DNA from: Tubiluchus corallicola
Lineage: Eukaryota; Priapulida; Priapulimorpha; Priapulimorphida; Tubiluchidae
DNA: 64,000 nucleotides
Direction of reading: 5' to 3'
Assembly: GCA_030141605.1 (NCBI GenBank)
Contig: JAQGDQ010000106.1
Location: forward strand, 554,661-618,660
This document shows, piece after piece, positions 53,501 to 63,745 of this stretch (its first letter is position 1; every line of letters begins with the position of its first letter). A program made the position numbers and the translations under genes. Under the pieces are notes generated by a model. The model saw only the letters and a program-made list of their open reading frames with translations. It did not search any database and was not told the origin of the DNA.

Positions 53501-56500
53501 TTTGGTGTGTATTCATCCGCCGAATAAATACACTATTTACTGTAAATGGTAATTTTTATGATTTATAATATTCTTTTAATGTTAGAATTAATATTTTTAA
53601 TATATTCTTATACATTTTGTGATTTATGCAAAGTTCATCAAATCTATACATGACTGTACTATACGTACTGCGCATGTGCAAAAATACTTTAGACGGAGTA
53701 CCGCAAAAACCCGCGAAACAGCGAAAATACCGCGATAAATATTTTACATTAATATTTTTGAAAACCCGCGAAACAGCGAGTCTGCGATAAACGAACCGCG
53801 AACTAGCGAGGGAACACTGTACACAACTTTTATGTGATTCGAAAAGTAGAACCCTTGTGCTATGCGATATTTGCAGGTATTAAATTTTAATAGAGGCACT
53901 GCTAGAATTTATTCTAGCACTGCTAAAATCTGTGAGTGTAGGAATCATGTAAATAATTAAGTATATGAACTGATTAGGCAGACGTGTGGAAATAGGATAA
54001 AAAATTAACACAATGCTAAAAATATGTATGAGAATTTTTTGTGATAAATTTAATTTAAACAGGCCACATTCAACAACTGTATTTTCATAGGTAATTCACT
54101 GTTCGACTGTCATAAATGTACAATATGTAATGCACACTGTACTATTTGCACCTGAAATTCTGATTAAAAATTATATTAAACAGAAAACACGTGACATTAT
54201 AGACGTAAGCACTCAAAGATGAAAAACGGAGGGTTATGTCTCTCTTTTAAATAAGCCTAGGATTACACGGCTCACTATTTTGGACTCTTCGCTAATTCCA
54301 TACTCGATATTAAATTTTTCTTCACTTATGAAAGCCATTATCATGTTATATTATAATAATTATATTTTGAGGCTGAAATCAGACGATGGCTCGCTTCGAG
54401 GGCAGTTAAGAGAGTACCTACAGTAAATGTCATCTTCTGTAAGCTGTAGCTTACCACATGATCAGTCGATTCACACTTGTTTTATTATGCCGACCAACTG
54501 ATTGCAGAGTAACTTACTCCTATATTGCACACACCGATATCTTTGCCAAAAACTTCCATTATTGCTTAAAGGACACAAACGTTTTTACACTAAAATCATG
54601 AATGCAGAACTTTTTACTTGCTATAAGTCATTAAAATCTGACAAAATTTGCTTGGAAGCTATAATTAATTTTTTGTAATAATTACTTCTATAATTGCCTC
54701 TAAAAGATTTTTTAATTGACCAATGGAAACCTTTATTAAAAAATTAAAAAATTTCAATCTCAAAATCAGCTCAGCTCAACTTGAAGCTCTAAACTTTATT
54801 CACCAATGGCAAATTTAAAATTTTTAACTTTAAACCTAACCTGAAAGTGATTTCACACAGACCTCAAACCTTTGTGTGATTATTTCTCACAATTTGAACA
54901 TGTTAAAAATGTCGAGCGTATGCTGCCGAATTTTCTGACAATAATGATTTTGAATAGTGAAGCATTTTCTCTATGAAGCAGCTCAAATGCGCATAATTCT
55001 CAGTGACAACGACACAGTTCTGCAGCAACATTAAGCATTTGACTATTTTTGTCTAATTTGTTAAGTCTTATACTATATGGAGTGAAGTGAAAATAAAAAA
55101 GAAATTTCAGCAAGAGTTAGCAATTTTTGTCAGCTTGTTTCTGAAATAGACAAAAAATTATTTGGATGCTGAATTTATTCTTGACTTGAAACTTCATTTA
55201 ATACTATCTTCACTTCTGTTTGCAGCATTCGGGTTATCGAATAAAAAATAAAAAATTTAAGAGTAGCCTATTCACTTTAACTGCGTTCATTTATGAAAAT
55301 TTGGTTTATCCAAACGGATTTTGCTGGTTTAGTTTCTGCAAGCTGTTTGTTATTGAATCGGGGCCTAGTTTAATGAACAATATTATTGAGGCTAAACGTG
55401 TCACAATAGAAGAATGAAAGTGAGGCAGCGGGAAAGAGAAATTTTAATAGACATAATTAAAGAAACTTAATTCTAATCATTCAGTCACTGTATTCGATTT
55501 GGTTTGTGTTTGAAAAATGAAAATTCGATTCAGTTCGAGTTTGTGTTTGTCCTTAAAGGCCTATATAACCCCAACAGATGAGTTTTTTAAACACATTGTT
55601 ATGGTGACACAAAGAATTCATAGTTATTATTAAACAAAAGGGACTTTACACAAAAGATCACCATGTTTCGCGTCTTTGGCACGAGTGAGCGAGAATGGCG
55701 TACGCGGTACAGGGTCTTTCACTGCTGATGCTTGTCAGCCAATCTTTGGTGACTGTACTCAAAATGTCATTAGTCTCGCACAGCGAAATTGGCATTTCTA
55801 CAAATTTAATACCGCTAACAGCAAAGTAATAAAAAATCAAAAGAAATATGTTTCTCAGTAAGTTTATGATAAAATAAATTGAGTATTCGTAATGAGACCA
55901 GAATTTCAAGTCGTAAAAGTTATATTATATTGAGGGTTGAGTTTGACTTTAATTTTACTCACGTATTATGCCCCGTCTTGCTCACGTATATATAAGTAAT
56001 GTTTACCCCAAGTTTCTGAAGAACTCTCACGTTTAAATGTTTGTGTTTGTTTCTTGACCTGCAGTCTCACTGTTTGGTCATTAGGTTACTTGCAAAGTAA
56101 CTCTACAAAGTGATCTGTTTTGCTGCGATTCTGTTCTTGTTCTCAAAAACGTCACAGTGAAGTCACGCGATAAAATTGCAAATAAGCTGTTATTGTAAAG
56201 TCTGTAAATGTTTACAGTTTAGTTTGTCAGAATTTCTGAGGAGTTGGCAGCAGACTGTACCAGAGGACATGACAACAAGTTTGGACCAGATAAGGGTAAG
56301 TGTATGAAGCAATCGGACTTTTCCTAGCAAATTTTATTTCAAAGCTTGACCAGCTACACCAGCTTGACCACCTTGCCATGCCGACAACGTAGCTCTTTAT
56401 TGATTGACAAGTGTTGATGTTGTAATATGGTTTGATTGTTTTTTATTGATCTCAGTTATTTTTGCCATTAAGAACTAACTCGTTGCTATTGATGTCCCGA

Positions 56501-59500
56501 TACTTATTATTCATTTTATGGCCAGCTAGAATGCAAGCACCGAGGTGTTTGGATCCAGCATGACCCGCTTGCTCGTTTCTCGTAAAATTAATCTTTTCCT
56601 TAAGAAGCATTTACCGTTTTCGTGAATCTGTCTTTTTGTGAAAATTTAGAATATTTAATTATCCATATATGAATTAGGGTCACCAAACTTTTGGACCATT
56701 GACACTTTCACGGATCCTTGATTTCTCATCGACCTCCACAAATGTACAAAAAATAAACAATAATAAATAACTAGATGTGCTGTTTCCATATACATCAGTA
56801 AGGGAAACTGCAAACTGACAATGAAAGATAGGCCTTATTGCTCCTACAAATAACATTGTGTGACAACGAAAGATAGGCCTTATTGCACCTATAAGAAATT
56901 CAAAACACTCATTAAAATGTTTTCATGCAAATAGATAAGCTGAATATTTTAATTTTAGTGAAGTACCTGTTATGTAGTTAAATACAAAAATGAACTCAGG
57001 AGTTCAAAGATAGAATGTGATAGCGTTCATGGCTGAATGTATAGACATGTAACAGCCGTGGGTTCAATACTCACTCTGAGTGGTGTCAATCATAAATAAA
57101 ACAGTCTCATTGGAGCGTGGCTGAGACACCTCTGATGGTTTGGTAGCTCATCATAGAGGGATATTCCAGGGTCAAATGTCTCCCTCCATGGATTCTTGTT
57201 TGCGTTATCCATTGTTGAACTATGTACTTTAGGTATGTAAATTTTGATACACCTGATCTATGAATGATATACCGTATATACTTATGTACAAGTCGAAGTT
57301 TTGAGAGGCGATTTTGAGGTGAAATTTTTGGGGTCGACTTGTACTTACGATATGTTTTTGGGAGATGTCGCTAAAGAGTCGTTTACAATACGAATATGTA
57401 AAGAAATAATCCTTCATTATACGCTGGACTGAATGAACACTCATACTTCACATCAGAGAATGTTCACATCTTGACATTACTTCACAAAATTAACAAATAT
57501 TACTGTAATTTATTTTAATGTATGTGAAAGTTAAAAATTAAGTTAAAATTTATATATTACCGGTAAATAAACTAGCGACGGAGCACTCGGTCAGAACATG
57601 GAAATCGCCAATGATGTTACTGTATAAAACTGTGACGTTTCAGGTATGGGTTTTTAGTTTTAAGTGAGAAATCAGCGATTGAAATGTTACGACGGATCCT
57701 GGCCGCGATATCCTAGAGTTAAAGGCATTACAAACAATTATGCACGATGAAAGGCTAGGCTGTATTTTCATGGATTCCATTGAGGGCCCTCAACATGAAT
57801 ATATATACATCGCGAAGGTATAATATACTCGGCCCAGGCACTTGCACGTATCTTACACAGTAACACAGTAGGCTATTGATTTATTACTCAGCCATTATTG
57901 ACATCATTTACTCTGGAAGATCTTAATATTTTATGGTCGACTTGTACACAGGTAATATATAAAATGATGCAATTTTTGGTATTAAATGCACATCGACTTG
58001 TACATAAGGTCGACTTGTACGCTCGTATATACGGTAAGTTTGCTGCTGTTGTTTACTTCTCAGGGGCTTGCATTGGTGGACCGAAACGTTAAACCGGAAG
58101 TAGTGAAGTATTATCCCGCTTCGGAACTACCTACGGATTTACAGGAAAGATTCTCAGCTTTATTTAAGACGAAGCCAAAATGGACATTAGAAGAAATTAA
58201 ACCTTATATTGAGTAAGTTTTTTTAACCCTGATATTAAAAATATTTTGCAGCATTAATTCTATTTATTTGTGTCTTATTTATTTTAGATTTAAATCAGTA
58301 CACGTAACATTATTTACAAACTTTGCGATACTTTCCTAGTTGCGAGTTTTCTGTTACTAGTTTTCTTTCTGACAACAAACCCGCAAGTGTGAACAGCTTT
58401 ACAAGTTACTGTCAGCAAGTTACAAGTTCTAGCAAACTCTCCAACAGTTCTGCCAGTGGATTTGCTGTCTAGTGTGAATGCTTCAGTGAGTTACTCTTCT
58501 TGCAGAGAATAGAAAAAAAACGTGCCTCAGTTCGTGTTTACTGTTGGAGAGAAACTCTCAGAGAGTTTTGAACATGCTTTCGAGTTATTTGACAACAAAC
58601 TCGCAAGTGTGAACAGCTTTACAAGTTACTGTCATCCGGTCACATACATCTCGCATCACTGAAGGAGTTTCCTACATTCCGTTTGCACTGAATGAGTAGC
58701 AAAAATTCATAAAAATATGGGTAAAAATACAGAAAGGTACAGGTCTAGATACATCCTTGGTCTGACACAACTTCGGCTATAAGGGACGATTTTTTCCGGC
58801 CCCTAGGTGTCCCTTATATCCGAGGTTGACTATATATATATAGATGTTTGATATGGTTTCTGTCAATTTCTTTTTTTTTATTATAGTTCATTTACTTTAT
58901 CTTACAATGCATGGTTAATCGGTACTGTATGATTTCATTACATTGCTTCATTTTTCATCATTTTGTCCACCATAAACTTCAAAAATCTCTAAATTGATTA
59001 TAATTATTTGCGCAATTATAATTTTTGTTTCAGACAAGTTTAAATCAACAGCACACAGTATACACAACTAACTGATACAGACAATATAACATATACATAT
59101 ATTATCATATAAAAAAAACTGTGGTATCTAAAATTCACTTATTCATATAGAGGTGGCTGCTCGATGACCCCGGTCTTTCACCAAACCGTCTCCATTTTGT
59201 TGATACAATTTGCTTACTATAGTACTTCTGTAATCCTTCTAAGAGAGAGAAATAAATTTTGAATTGAATTCAATTGAAAAAACCTGCGTCAAGTTTTGTC
59301 AAGCTCCAGCTCCCTTTGCTGTCACTATTGAGTGATTTTGTACATTTCCAGAGACCTCACCACCGAGAAGAAAGGTACGGATCTCACTAACGAGATGACC
59401 CCTGGTCTTTCACCAAACTGCCTCCATTTTGTTGATATATATAATTCGCTAACTATAGTACTTTTGTAATCCTTCTAAGAGAGACAAATAAATTTTGAAT

Positions 59501-59701
59501 TGAATTAAATTGAAAAAAAAACTGTCAAGTTTTTTTTGTCAAGTTCCAGTCTCCCTTTGCTGTCACTATTGAGTGATTTCGTACTTTTCCAGAGACCTCA
59601 CTGCCGAGAAGACAGATGTTAATGCACTTTTAACCAAGCACGCGAGATCTTCCATTCAGAATGGCATGCGGGTTTACAGTTCTAAAAGTTACAAATTATA
59701 G
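47564..59701 (+). CDS. DSCC1: DSCC1 / Dcc1 sister-chromatid cohesion factor, N-terminus missing
   Basis: Dcc1, with Ctf8 and Ctf18, forms the alternative replication factor C clamp loader that acts on PCNA and supports sister-chromatid cohesion at forks. Seven plus-strand exons, 47564-47692, 49162-49255, 51355-51555, 52942-53018, 56218-56295, 58064-58212 and 59593-59701, join with consistent phases (0,1,1,0,0,2) and encode 278 residues to TAG. Family marks include ADLLDKVQASE, WRMLDFDY, LDEDKICRF, WQQTVPEDMTTSLDQI, GLALVDR, the PKWTLEEIKPYI winged-helix part and the end HARSSIQNGMRVY. Human DSCC1 is 393 residues, so about 110 N-terminal residues are not accounted for; I could not find those exons upstream. 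Introns hold several DNA-transposon remnants. The last exon has a partial tandem copy just upstream. Confidence 0.93.
48520..48818. repeat. Right arm of inverted repeat flanking a DSCC1 exon
   Basis: Reverse-complement partner of 46747-47194, in the intron after the first recognised DSCC1 exon. Loop between arms is about 1.3 kb. Confidence 0.8.
49543..49614 (-). other. tRNA-like sequence (tRNA pseudogene or SINE head)
   Basis: On the minus strand, AGTGGCCTAATGGTC resembles an A box, CATCTGACTTTCAAATAGA an anticodon arm with a TTC-containing loop, and AGTTCAAATCC a B box, at normal tRNA spacing. The acceptor and anticodon stems pair poorly, so it is not a working tRNA. A fainter relative (GGTTCAAATAC on the minus strand) lies near 50605-50625. 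It lies in a DSCC1 intron. Confidence 0.5.
49899..50553. mobile_element. MITE family copy 1 (GTGTGCTTGC ends)
   Basis: About 655 bp bounded by inverted ends of about 31 bp: GTGTGCTTGCATAGCAAAAT then CATCCATAAG on the left, and its inverse CTTATGGATGATTTTG then GTTTGCAAGCACAC on the right. No coding capacity. It is the longest of three copies and lies in the DSCC1 intron 49256-51354. Confidence 0.85.
50876..51270. mobile_element. MITE family copy 2, inverted and shortened
   Basis: The same element in reverse orientation to copy 1, about 395 bp, with an internal deletion relative to copy 1. Ends GTGCGTGCTTGCAAACC and TTTGCTTTGCAAGCACAC. Together with copy 1 it can form a long hairpin in the DSCC1 pre-mRNA. 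Confidence 0.85.
51637..52046. mobile_element. TTCGA-rich inverted-repeat element (hAT-like MITE)
   Basis: TAGGGATGAGCATT on the left is roughly inverse to AAAATGCTCCTCCTA on the right. Both subterminal regions are dense in GATTCGAATTC-type motifs, typical of hAT-like non-autonomous elements. About 410 bp, non-coding, in the DSCC1 intron after exon 3. A fragment with similar motifs lies at about 55490-55555. Confidence 0.55.
52031..52389 (+). repeat. 181-bp tandem duplication
   Basis: Two units starting at 52031 and 52212 differ at about two positions (CCTCCT/CCTTCT and ACGCATCC/ACACATCC). Each ends with the hairpin AGATGAACAATCGTTCATCT or its beginning. It overlaps the right end of the TTCGA-rich element by a few bases, suggesting duplication after insertion. 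Confidence 0.92.
53189..53819. mobile_element. Tc1/pogo-type non-autonomous element (CAGTGTTCCC ends)
   Basis: CAGTGTTCCC and GGGAACACTG bound 631 bp, with TA on both sides (53187-53188, 53820-53821). The right subterminal part (CGATAAACGAACCGCGAA) resembles ends common in pogo/Tigger elements. No transposase frame remains. In the DSCC1 intron after exon 4. Confidence 0.8.
53822..56217. other. DSCC1 intron 4, remaining part
   Basis: AT-rich DNA with no recognised gene. It includes the TTCGA-like fragment near 55490-55555. Short open frames at 55220-55417 and 55658-55909 show no family features. Confidence 0.5.
56816..56890 (+). repeat. 45-bp direct repeat
   Basis: GAAAGATAGGCCTTATTG occurs twice, about 45 bp apart, preceded each time by TGACAA and followed by CTCCTA or CACCTA. 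Confidence 0.75.
57005..57200 (+). mobile_element. Possible tRNA-derived SINE
   Basis: GATAGCGTTCATGGCTGAAT, GACATGTAACAGC and GTGGGTTCAATAC follow one another with the spacing of tRNA A box, anticodon arm and B box. A second, similar block (GAGCGTGGCTGAGACACC) follows. The end is unclear. In the DSCC1 intron before exon 6. Confidence 0.4.
57272..58034. mobile_element. Pogo-type non-autonomous element abutting DSCC1 exon 6
   Basis: Ends CCGTATATACTTATGTACAA and TTGTACGCTCGTATATACGG are inverted, and TA flanks both (57270-57271, 58035-58036). The motif GTCGACTTGTAC recurs inside near both ends. 763 bp, no transposase frame recognised. Its right end is only 29 bp from the start of the DSCC1 exon at 58064. 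Confidence 0.85.
58370..58634 (+). repeat. Direct repeat containing GCAAGTGTGAACAGCTTTAC
   Basis: GACAACAAAC, CGCAAGTGTGAACAGC and TTTACAAGTTACTGTCA recur in order at about 58376-58416 and 58590-58634. Probably the two ends or two copies of a small hAT-like element remnant; ends are not defined. Confidence 0.5.
58638..58831. mobile_element. Truncated copy of CAGTCAACCTCGG element
   Basis: About 195 bp closely matching the right part of the element at 60728-61182 (GGTCACATACATCTCGCATC through CCGAGGTTGACT). The left end is missing. It lies in the last DSCC1 intron. Confidence 0.8.
59165..59640 (+). repeat. DSCC1: Tandem duplication including start of DSCC1 last exon
   Basis: Two units of about 231-241 bp share GTCTTTCACCAAAC, CCTCCATTTTGTTGATA, TACTT-TGTAATCCTTCTAAG and AATAAATTTTGAATTGAATT. 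Both end with a splice acceptor and the beginning of the last exon: TTTCCAGAGACCTCAC at 59346-59361 and TTTTCCAGAGACCTCAC at 59585-59601. The upstream copy keeps only about eight codons (DLTTEKK) before diverging, while the downstream copy carries the rest and the stop. Confidence 0.85.
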
Positions 59702-60727
59702 CGGTGGCACAGCAGACTGAAGACCGGATACACAGGAGACCGGCTACACTTTTTTTACCGGATAGCGAATACCGGATATCATCGAATATTTCCTCAAACT
59801 GACTTTTGGATTCGGATTATAACCGGATAGGTTAGCTAAATTCGGATCCAATATGCTGATCAGTTCGGATAATGAAAAATTGGTAAATCTTTGCAAACTT
59901 TAGAGCGTTTTCATTTAATCTATCATCTTAAAGGACCTAGCCCGAAGATACGCTGTATTACCACATACAAACGGAAAAAGATGTATGTAAAATTTTCTTC
60001 TTGAAAACACAGACATAGGCTAAAATGATCTCGTAAGTTTTTTGGTAATATTTTATTTAGTTATTTTTCAGCTGTTAAATTATTCGAAAACCTATTAAGC
60101 GTATAGTAATGTTTTAAATTTTTTCAATAGACATTTTTTCAAGCTTTGTTTTTTAGTTTCACGTTACTAAATTATTGTGTAATCATTGATTATTGTATAG
60201 TCTATTTTTTGTATCATGAACGTATGTTCTGATAATTATGGTATAAGCGGCAACACTACTCGGCTGTTAATACACCGATCTGGCGGAAAATTCGACACTT
60301 TTAGCTTCCAATACAATAAGCATCATACAAAACGGCAACCCTAGCCAAGAGTTAGCCGTGGAAAAATGCGTTCCATGAGAGAAGAATGTTATAATAATTA
60401 TTGCGTTTTACCTTTTAAATGAAAAAAATATGCCTTTATATGACTGCATCAAGTAAGTGTATCAAGTAGTTGGCATCGTTGTATCTCGGAAGGCAATGGA
60501 GTGTGCGCCAAGAGAGTCAGTTATTGATCACATTGATGGAGCTGCAGCGTCGACTGTGGCTGAGCAATGCGATCCTTGAACGTCTCCAGGGCGCACGCCT
60601 GGGCAAGGTGTATGGAGATCCTGAGTTGCCCAGACAACAGCAACACTACTGCAGACTCTACTCAGTTGCCATCTGTCTATGCTTAGTATGACTATTGACA
60701 AATATGTGTAGCGCAAAGGTACATATA
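59702..60727. other. DSCC1 3' flank
   Basis: Contains a patch rich in ACCGGATA and TTCGGAT motifs in both orientations at about 59720-59875, likely an inverted-repeat element remnant. No gene is recognised; the open frame at 60470-60691 has no family features. Confidence 0.5.
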
Positions 60728-61182
60728 CAGTCAACCTCGGTATAAGATACTCGCTTATAAGGGACCACCAACACTGGTCCCGATTTTTCGTAACATTTTT
60801 CCTATGTAAAAATCTTCGTATATAAGGTACTTGGATATAAGGGACGAAGTCTTCAGGTGCTGCGTAATAGAAACCCAGGCAAATTACCTCACATATAAGG
60901 AACCCTCTGATCAAAGCGAAATTGATCGATTTTTAATCTCAATTTTTCGCAAACTCGGCCTTCCAACAACTCGGTTTCCATGGTCACATACATCTCGCAT
61001 CACTGACGGAGCTTCGTACATACCGTTTGCACTGAATGTGTAGCAATAATCCATAAAAATATGGGTAAAAGTACAGATCTAGATGCACCCTCGGTCTGAT
61101 TCAACTTCGGCTATAGGGGACATCAGATACAAGGGATGGCTTTTTCCGGTCCGGAGGTGTCCCTTGTATCCGAGGTTGACTG
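60728..61182. mobile_element. Pogo/Tigger-like element (CAGTCAACCTCGG ends)
   Basis: CAGTCAACCTCGG on the left and CCGAGGTTGACTG on the right bound 455 bp. The left flank has TA; the right flank now reads CA, probably a mutated target duplication. The subterminal motif TATAAGGGACN recurs. A short open frame at 60831-61043 is too short to identify as transposase. A truncated relative is at 58638-58831. Confidence 0.8.
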
Positions 61183-61856
61183 CACTTTGTTTTGGTTTTC
61201 GACACAAAGTTTTCTAACAGAACTGTAAAGTGAATACAATATATGTGTAAGTACAAAACTAGAGGCAAGAAATATCTTGAAGAGTGAAGCAGTGAAACCA
61301 GATTTTTGTAATAATATCAACAATTCATTAAAACCAAGTTTTCTTGTGAAAAAGGGGCGCTCATTTTGCATTTGCAAAAAAATTCCTATCATTAAAAAAT
61401 CATCGTTACATTACTAGGTATGCTGCATTGTTGTTTGCTGTTGAAATTTCTGATAGTAAATATAGTTTAGAGTTTATTTTAGTTTACTTAACTAACGGGT
61501 ATCAACTGGCTTTTAAATTCTGCAAATAAATTGTTTACCTCATTTTTCTAAAAACTTGCATTCTAAAAAATATTTTCGGAACTTTTTATTAAATATTTCA
61601 CAAATTGTCTTAATTTATGATACGGAACATTTGGTGTGTGCAGAAATTTATTTTAAATTCCAAAATGGCTACCATCTGTAGAATCAATCTTGAGGCTCCA
61701 CTTTTATGTGGATCATATATTATGTAACAAGCAGGTTCGTCCTATTTACCTAATTATATTAAATATTTAGAAAATCACATAGAAAGTCTTAGCAATAAAG
61801 GTCATAAACAGTTAATAAAAAATTCAGTAACAAGGAAATAAAAGAAATAGAATAAT

Positions 61857-62354
61857 TGTGTGCTTGCATAGCAAAATCGTCCATAAGTTTAGTTATTCAC
61901 ATATCCTGAATCTCCATTTCATGAAGATCATTTTGATACCAAGTTCATCGCTCTATGTTATTCCTAAGCTGAATTAATCCACATTGAAGTTGAGGTGCAG
62001 GCTGCACAGGGAAAAACATAATCTTGAGGAAATCACTGTTAAAGTCAGCCATTGTTTTTTGTCATGTCTCTACAAAACACTTAGCAACCGTACAAAAGTG
62101 TAGTTGCTATGGATTTTACAAGAACACATTGAAGTTACGTTTAAATCCGTTAATTACGTTAGATTTTTAGTGTTTTTTGAACACTTTCTTGATAATTTGA
62201 TGCTAGAATGTAAAAGTCCAGTATATGTAGCATTTGTTTTCATAAAAAATAAAAAATCGACATTTGACCAAACTTTTGGTGCATTCTGCTTTGAAGCATC
62301 ATAACTTAGTTTTAACTATGCCGACTTATGGACGTCTTGGTTTGCAAGCACGCA
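61857..62354. mobile_element. MITE family copy 3 (GTGTGCTTGC ends)
   Basis: About 498 bp in the same orientation as copy 1 (49899-50553), with ends GTGTGCTTGCATAGC and TTGGTTTGCAAGCACGC. It lacks about 150 bp present in copy 1. Between DSCC1 and the Ly6 gene. Confidence 0.85.
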
Positions 62355-62726
62355 TATAATCGCATTGCTATGTAATTTTAGAATTGTACAATAGTTATTA
62401 TACACATTTTACAATTAAGACAATCATTAAACACAGAATATGAATGTACAACTCGGAGTAAAATGAAAAACTTAAAACGTTTCTGATAACACAATGGTAG
62501 GAACGCCAAGTCTGTATCAGGAAAGTGGATATCTTTCTGTTTAACTTTTTCAAATTTTGATTGCAAAACTTTCGCGAGTTATCTTAAATCTGTTTATCCA
62601 CCATAAAGACATGTCACATGGCATGCCCTCTCAATATATCTATTTATTTACAAACATATGAAATTAACTAACTAATCACAATAATAAGAAAAATTTGCGG
62701 CATGCAAAATATGGTTTTTAAATAAA

Positions 62727-63139
62727 TTAAATTAATCTTAAATATCTGAGGCTGATCCATAAGAACAACAACATAACTGTTCTACAAGGACTATACATCT
62801 GTGGTGTCTTGTTACATAGGTCAGTACTACAGTAGCAAATTTCAAGCTTTGAATTGGACGTCTCTCTACTAAGGCACATTGGCATTTTCCTCGTGTGTTT
62901 ATTTGATATGAGGCAGTGACGTTTGACTCCTTCAACTCCTGCAAATAAGTTACAATATGAACAAAAAAAAAACTACAAACTTGGCAAGGCAACACAGCAT
63001 ACACATCATATATAGTTTTGCTTGTCATTGAATTGTTCAAGCCATTTTACAGTTCCAGCGGTTTGGTCGTGAAAAGGTCAAAGGTTAAGTGTACCAGACG
63101 ACGCATTTGTGTACACTTGACAACGCTTCGCAGTCCATG
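62727..63139 (-). CDS. Ly6/uPAR (LU) domain protein, last two exons, probably GPI-anchored
   Basis: Two minus-strand exons, 63139-63095 (45 bp) and 62938-62727 (to TAA), join in phase 1, the usual phase in Ly6 genes. The protein carries the cysteine pattern of the three-finger LU fold: AKRCQVYTNASSG, GVKRHC, PMC and the hallmark end CYCSTDLCN. After this comes a short spacer and a hydrophobic tail (TVMLLFLWISLRYLRLI), as expected for a GPI-anchor signal. Such proteins are secreted or tethered to the cell surface as ligands, co-receptors or inhibitors; the specific role is unknown. The exon with the signal peptide and first cysteines is not found; upstream DNA is a tandem repeat or lies beyond the window. 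The last exon is well supported, the 45-bp exon rests on phase and fit. Confidence 0.72.
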
Positions 63140-63210
63140 CTGTTGTAATAGTGACAGTTTTAACAGCTAACTAGAACCTTACCTAGTTCATTTTTTCTTG
63201 TTCCTAAGCA

Positions 63211-63745
63211 AGATCCTGCTAGTAAATCACTCTACACACAGACTAATGCATAATTAAGTAAAGTCCATGTGAAACAACTGAAGTTACTGAACTGACGCTT
63301 TGCTTTACCCAAACAAGATCTTGCTAGTAAATCACTTTACACGCAGACTAATGCATAATTAAGTAAAGTCCATGTAAAACAACTGAAGTTACTGAATTGA
63401 CGCTTTGCTTTACCCAAACAAGATCTTGCTAGTAAATCACTTTACATGCAGACCAATGCATAATTAAGTAAAGTCCATGTAAAACAACTGAAGTTACTGA
63501 ATTGACACTTTGCTTTACCCAAACAAGATCCTGCTAGTAAATCACTCTATGCAGACTAATGCATAATTAAGTAAAGTCCACGTAAAACAACTGAACTGAT
63601 GCATTGCTTTACCAACATATCACGTGACGGTTGTAATCAAGACCCATTGCTGTGGTATACTTAATCTTTGACCTTGCATAATTAAGTAAAGTCCATGTAA
63701 AACGACTGAAGTTACTGAACTGATGCATTGCTTTACCCACATGAT
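63211..63745 (+). repeat. 105-bp tandem repeat, four full and two partial units
   Basis: Units start with AGATC at 63211, 63316, 63421 and 63526, exactly 105 bp apart, sharing CTGCTAGTAAATCAC, GCATAATTAAGTAAAGTCCA and CTGAAGTTACTGAA. The fourth unit is shortened and a further partial unit (about 63676-63745) follows an unrelated insertion of about 60 bp. Confidence 0.95.

Noticed and set aside
62738-63040. 100-codon minus-strand frame over the Ly6 exon
   Set aside because: It is a different register from the one giving the Ly6 cysteine pattern and hydrophobic tail, and it crosses the splice acceptor at 62939.
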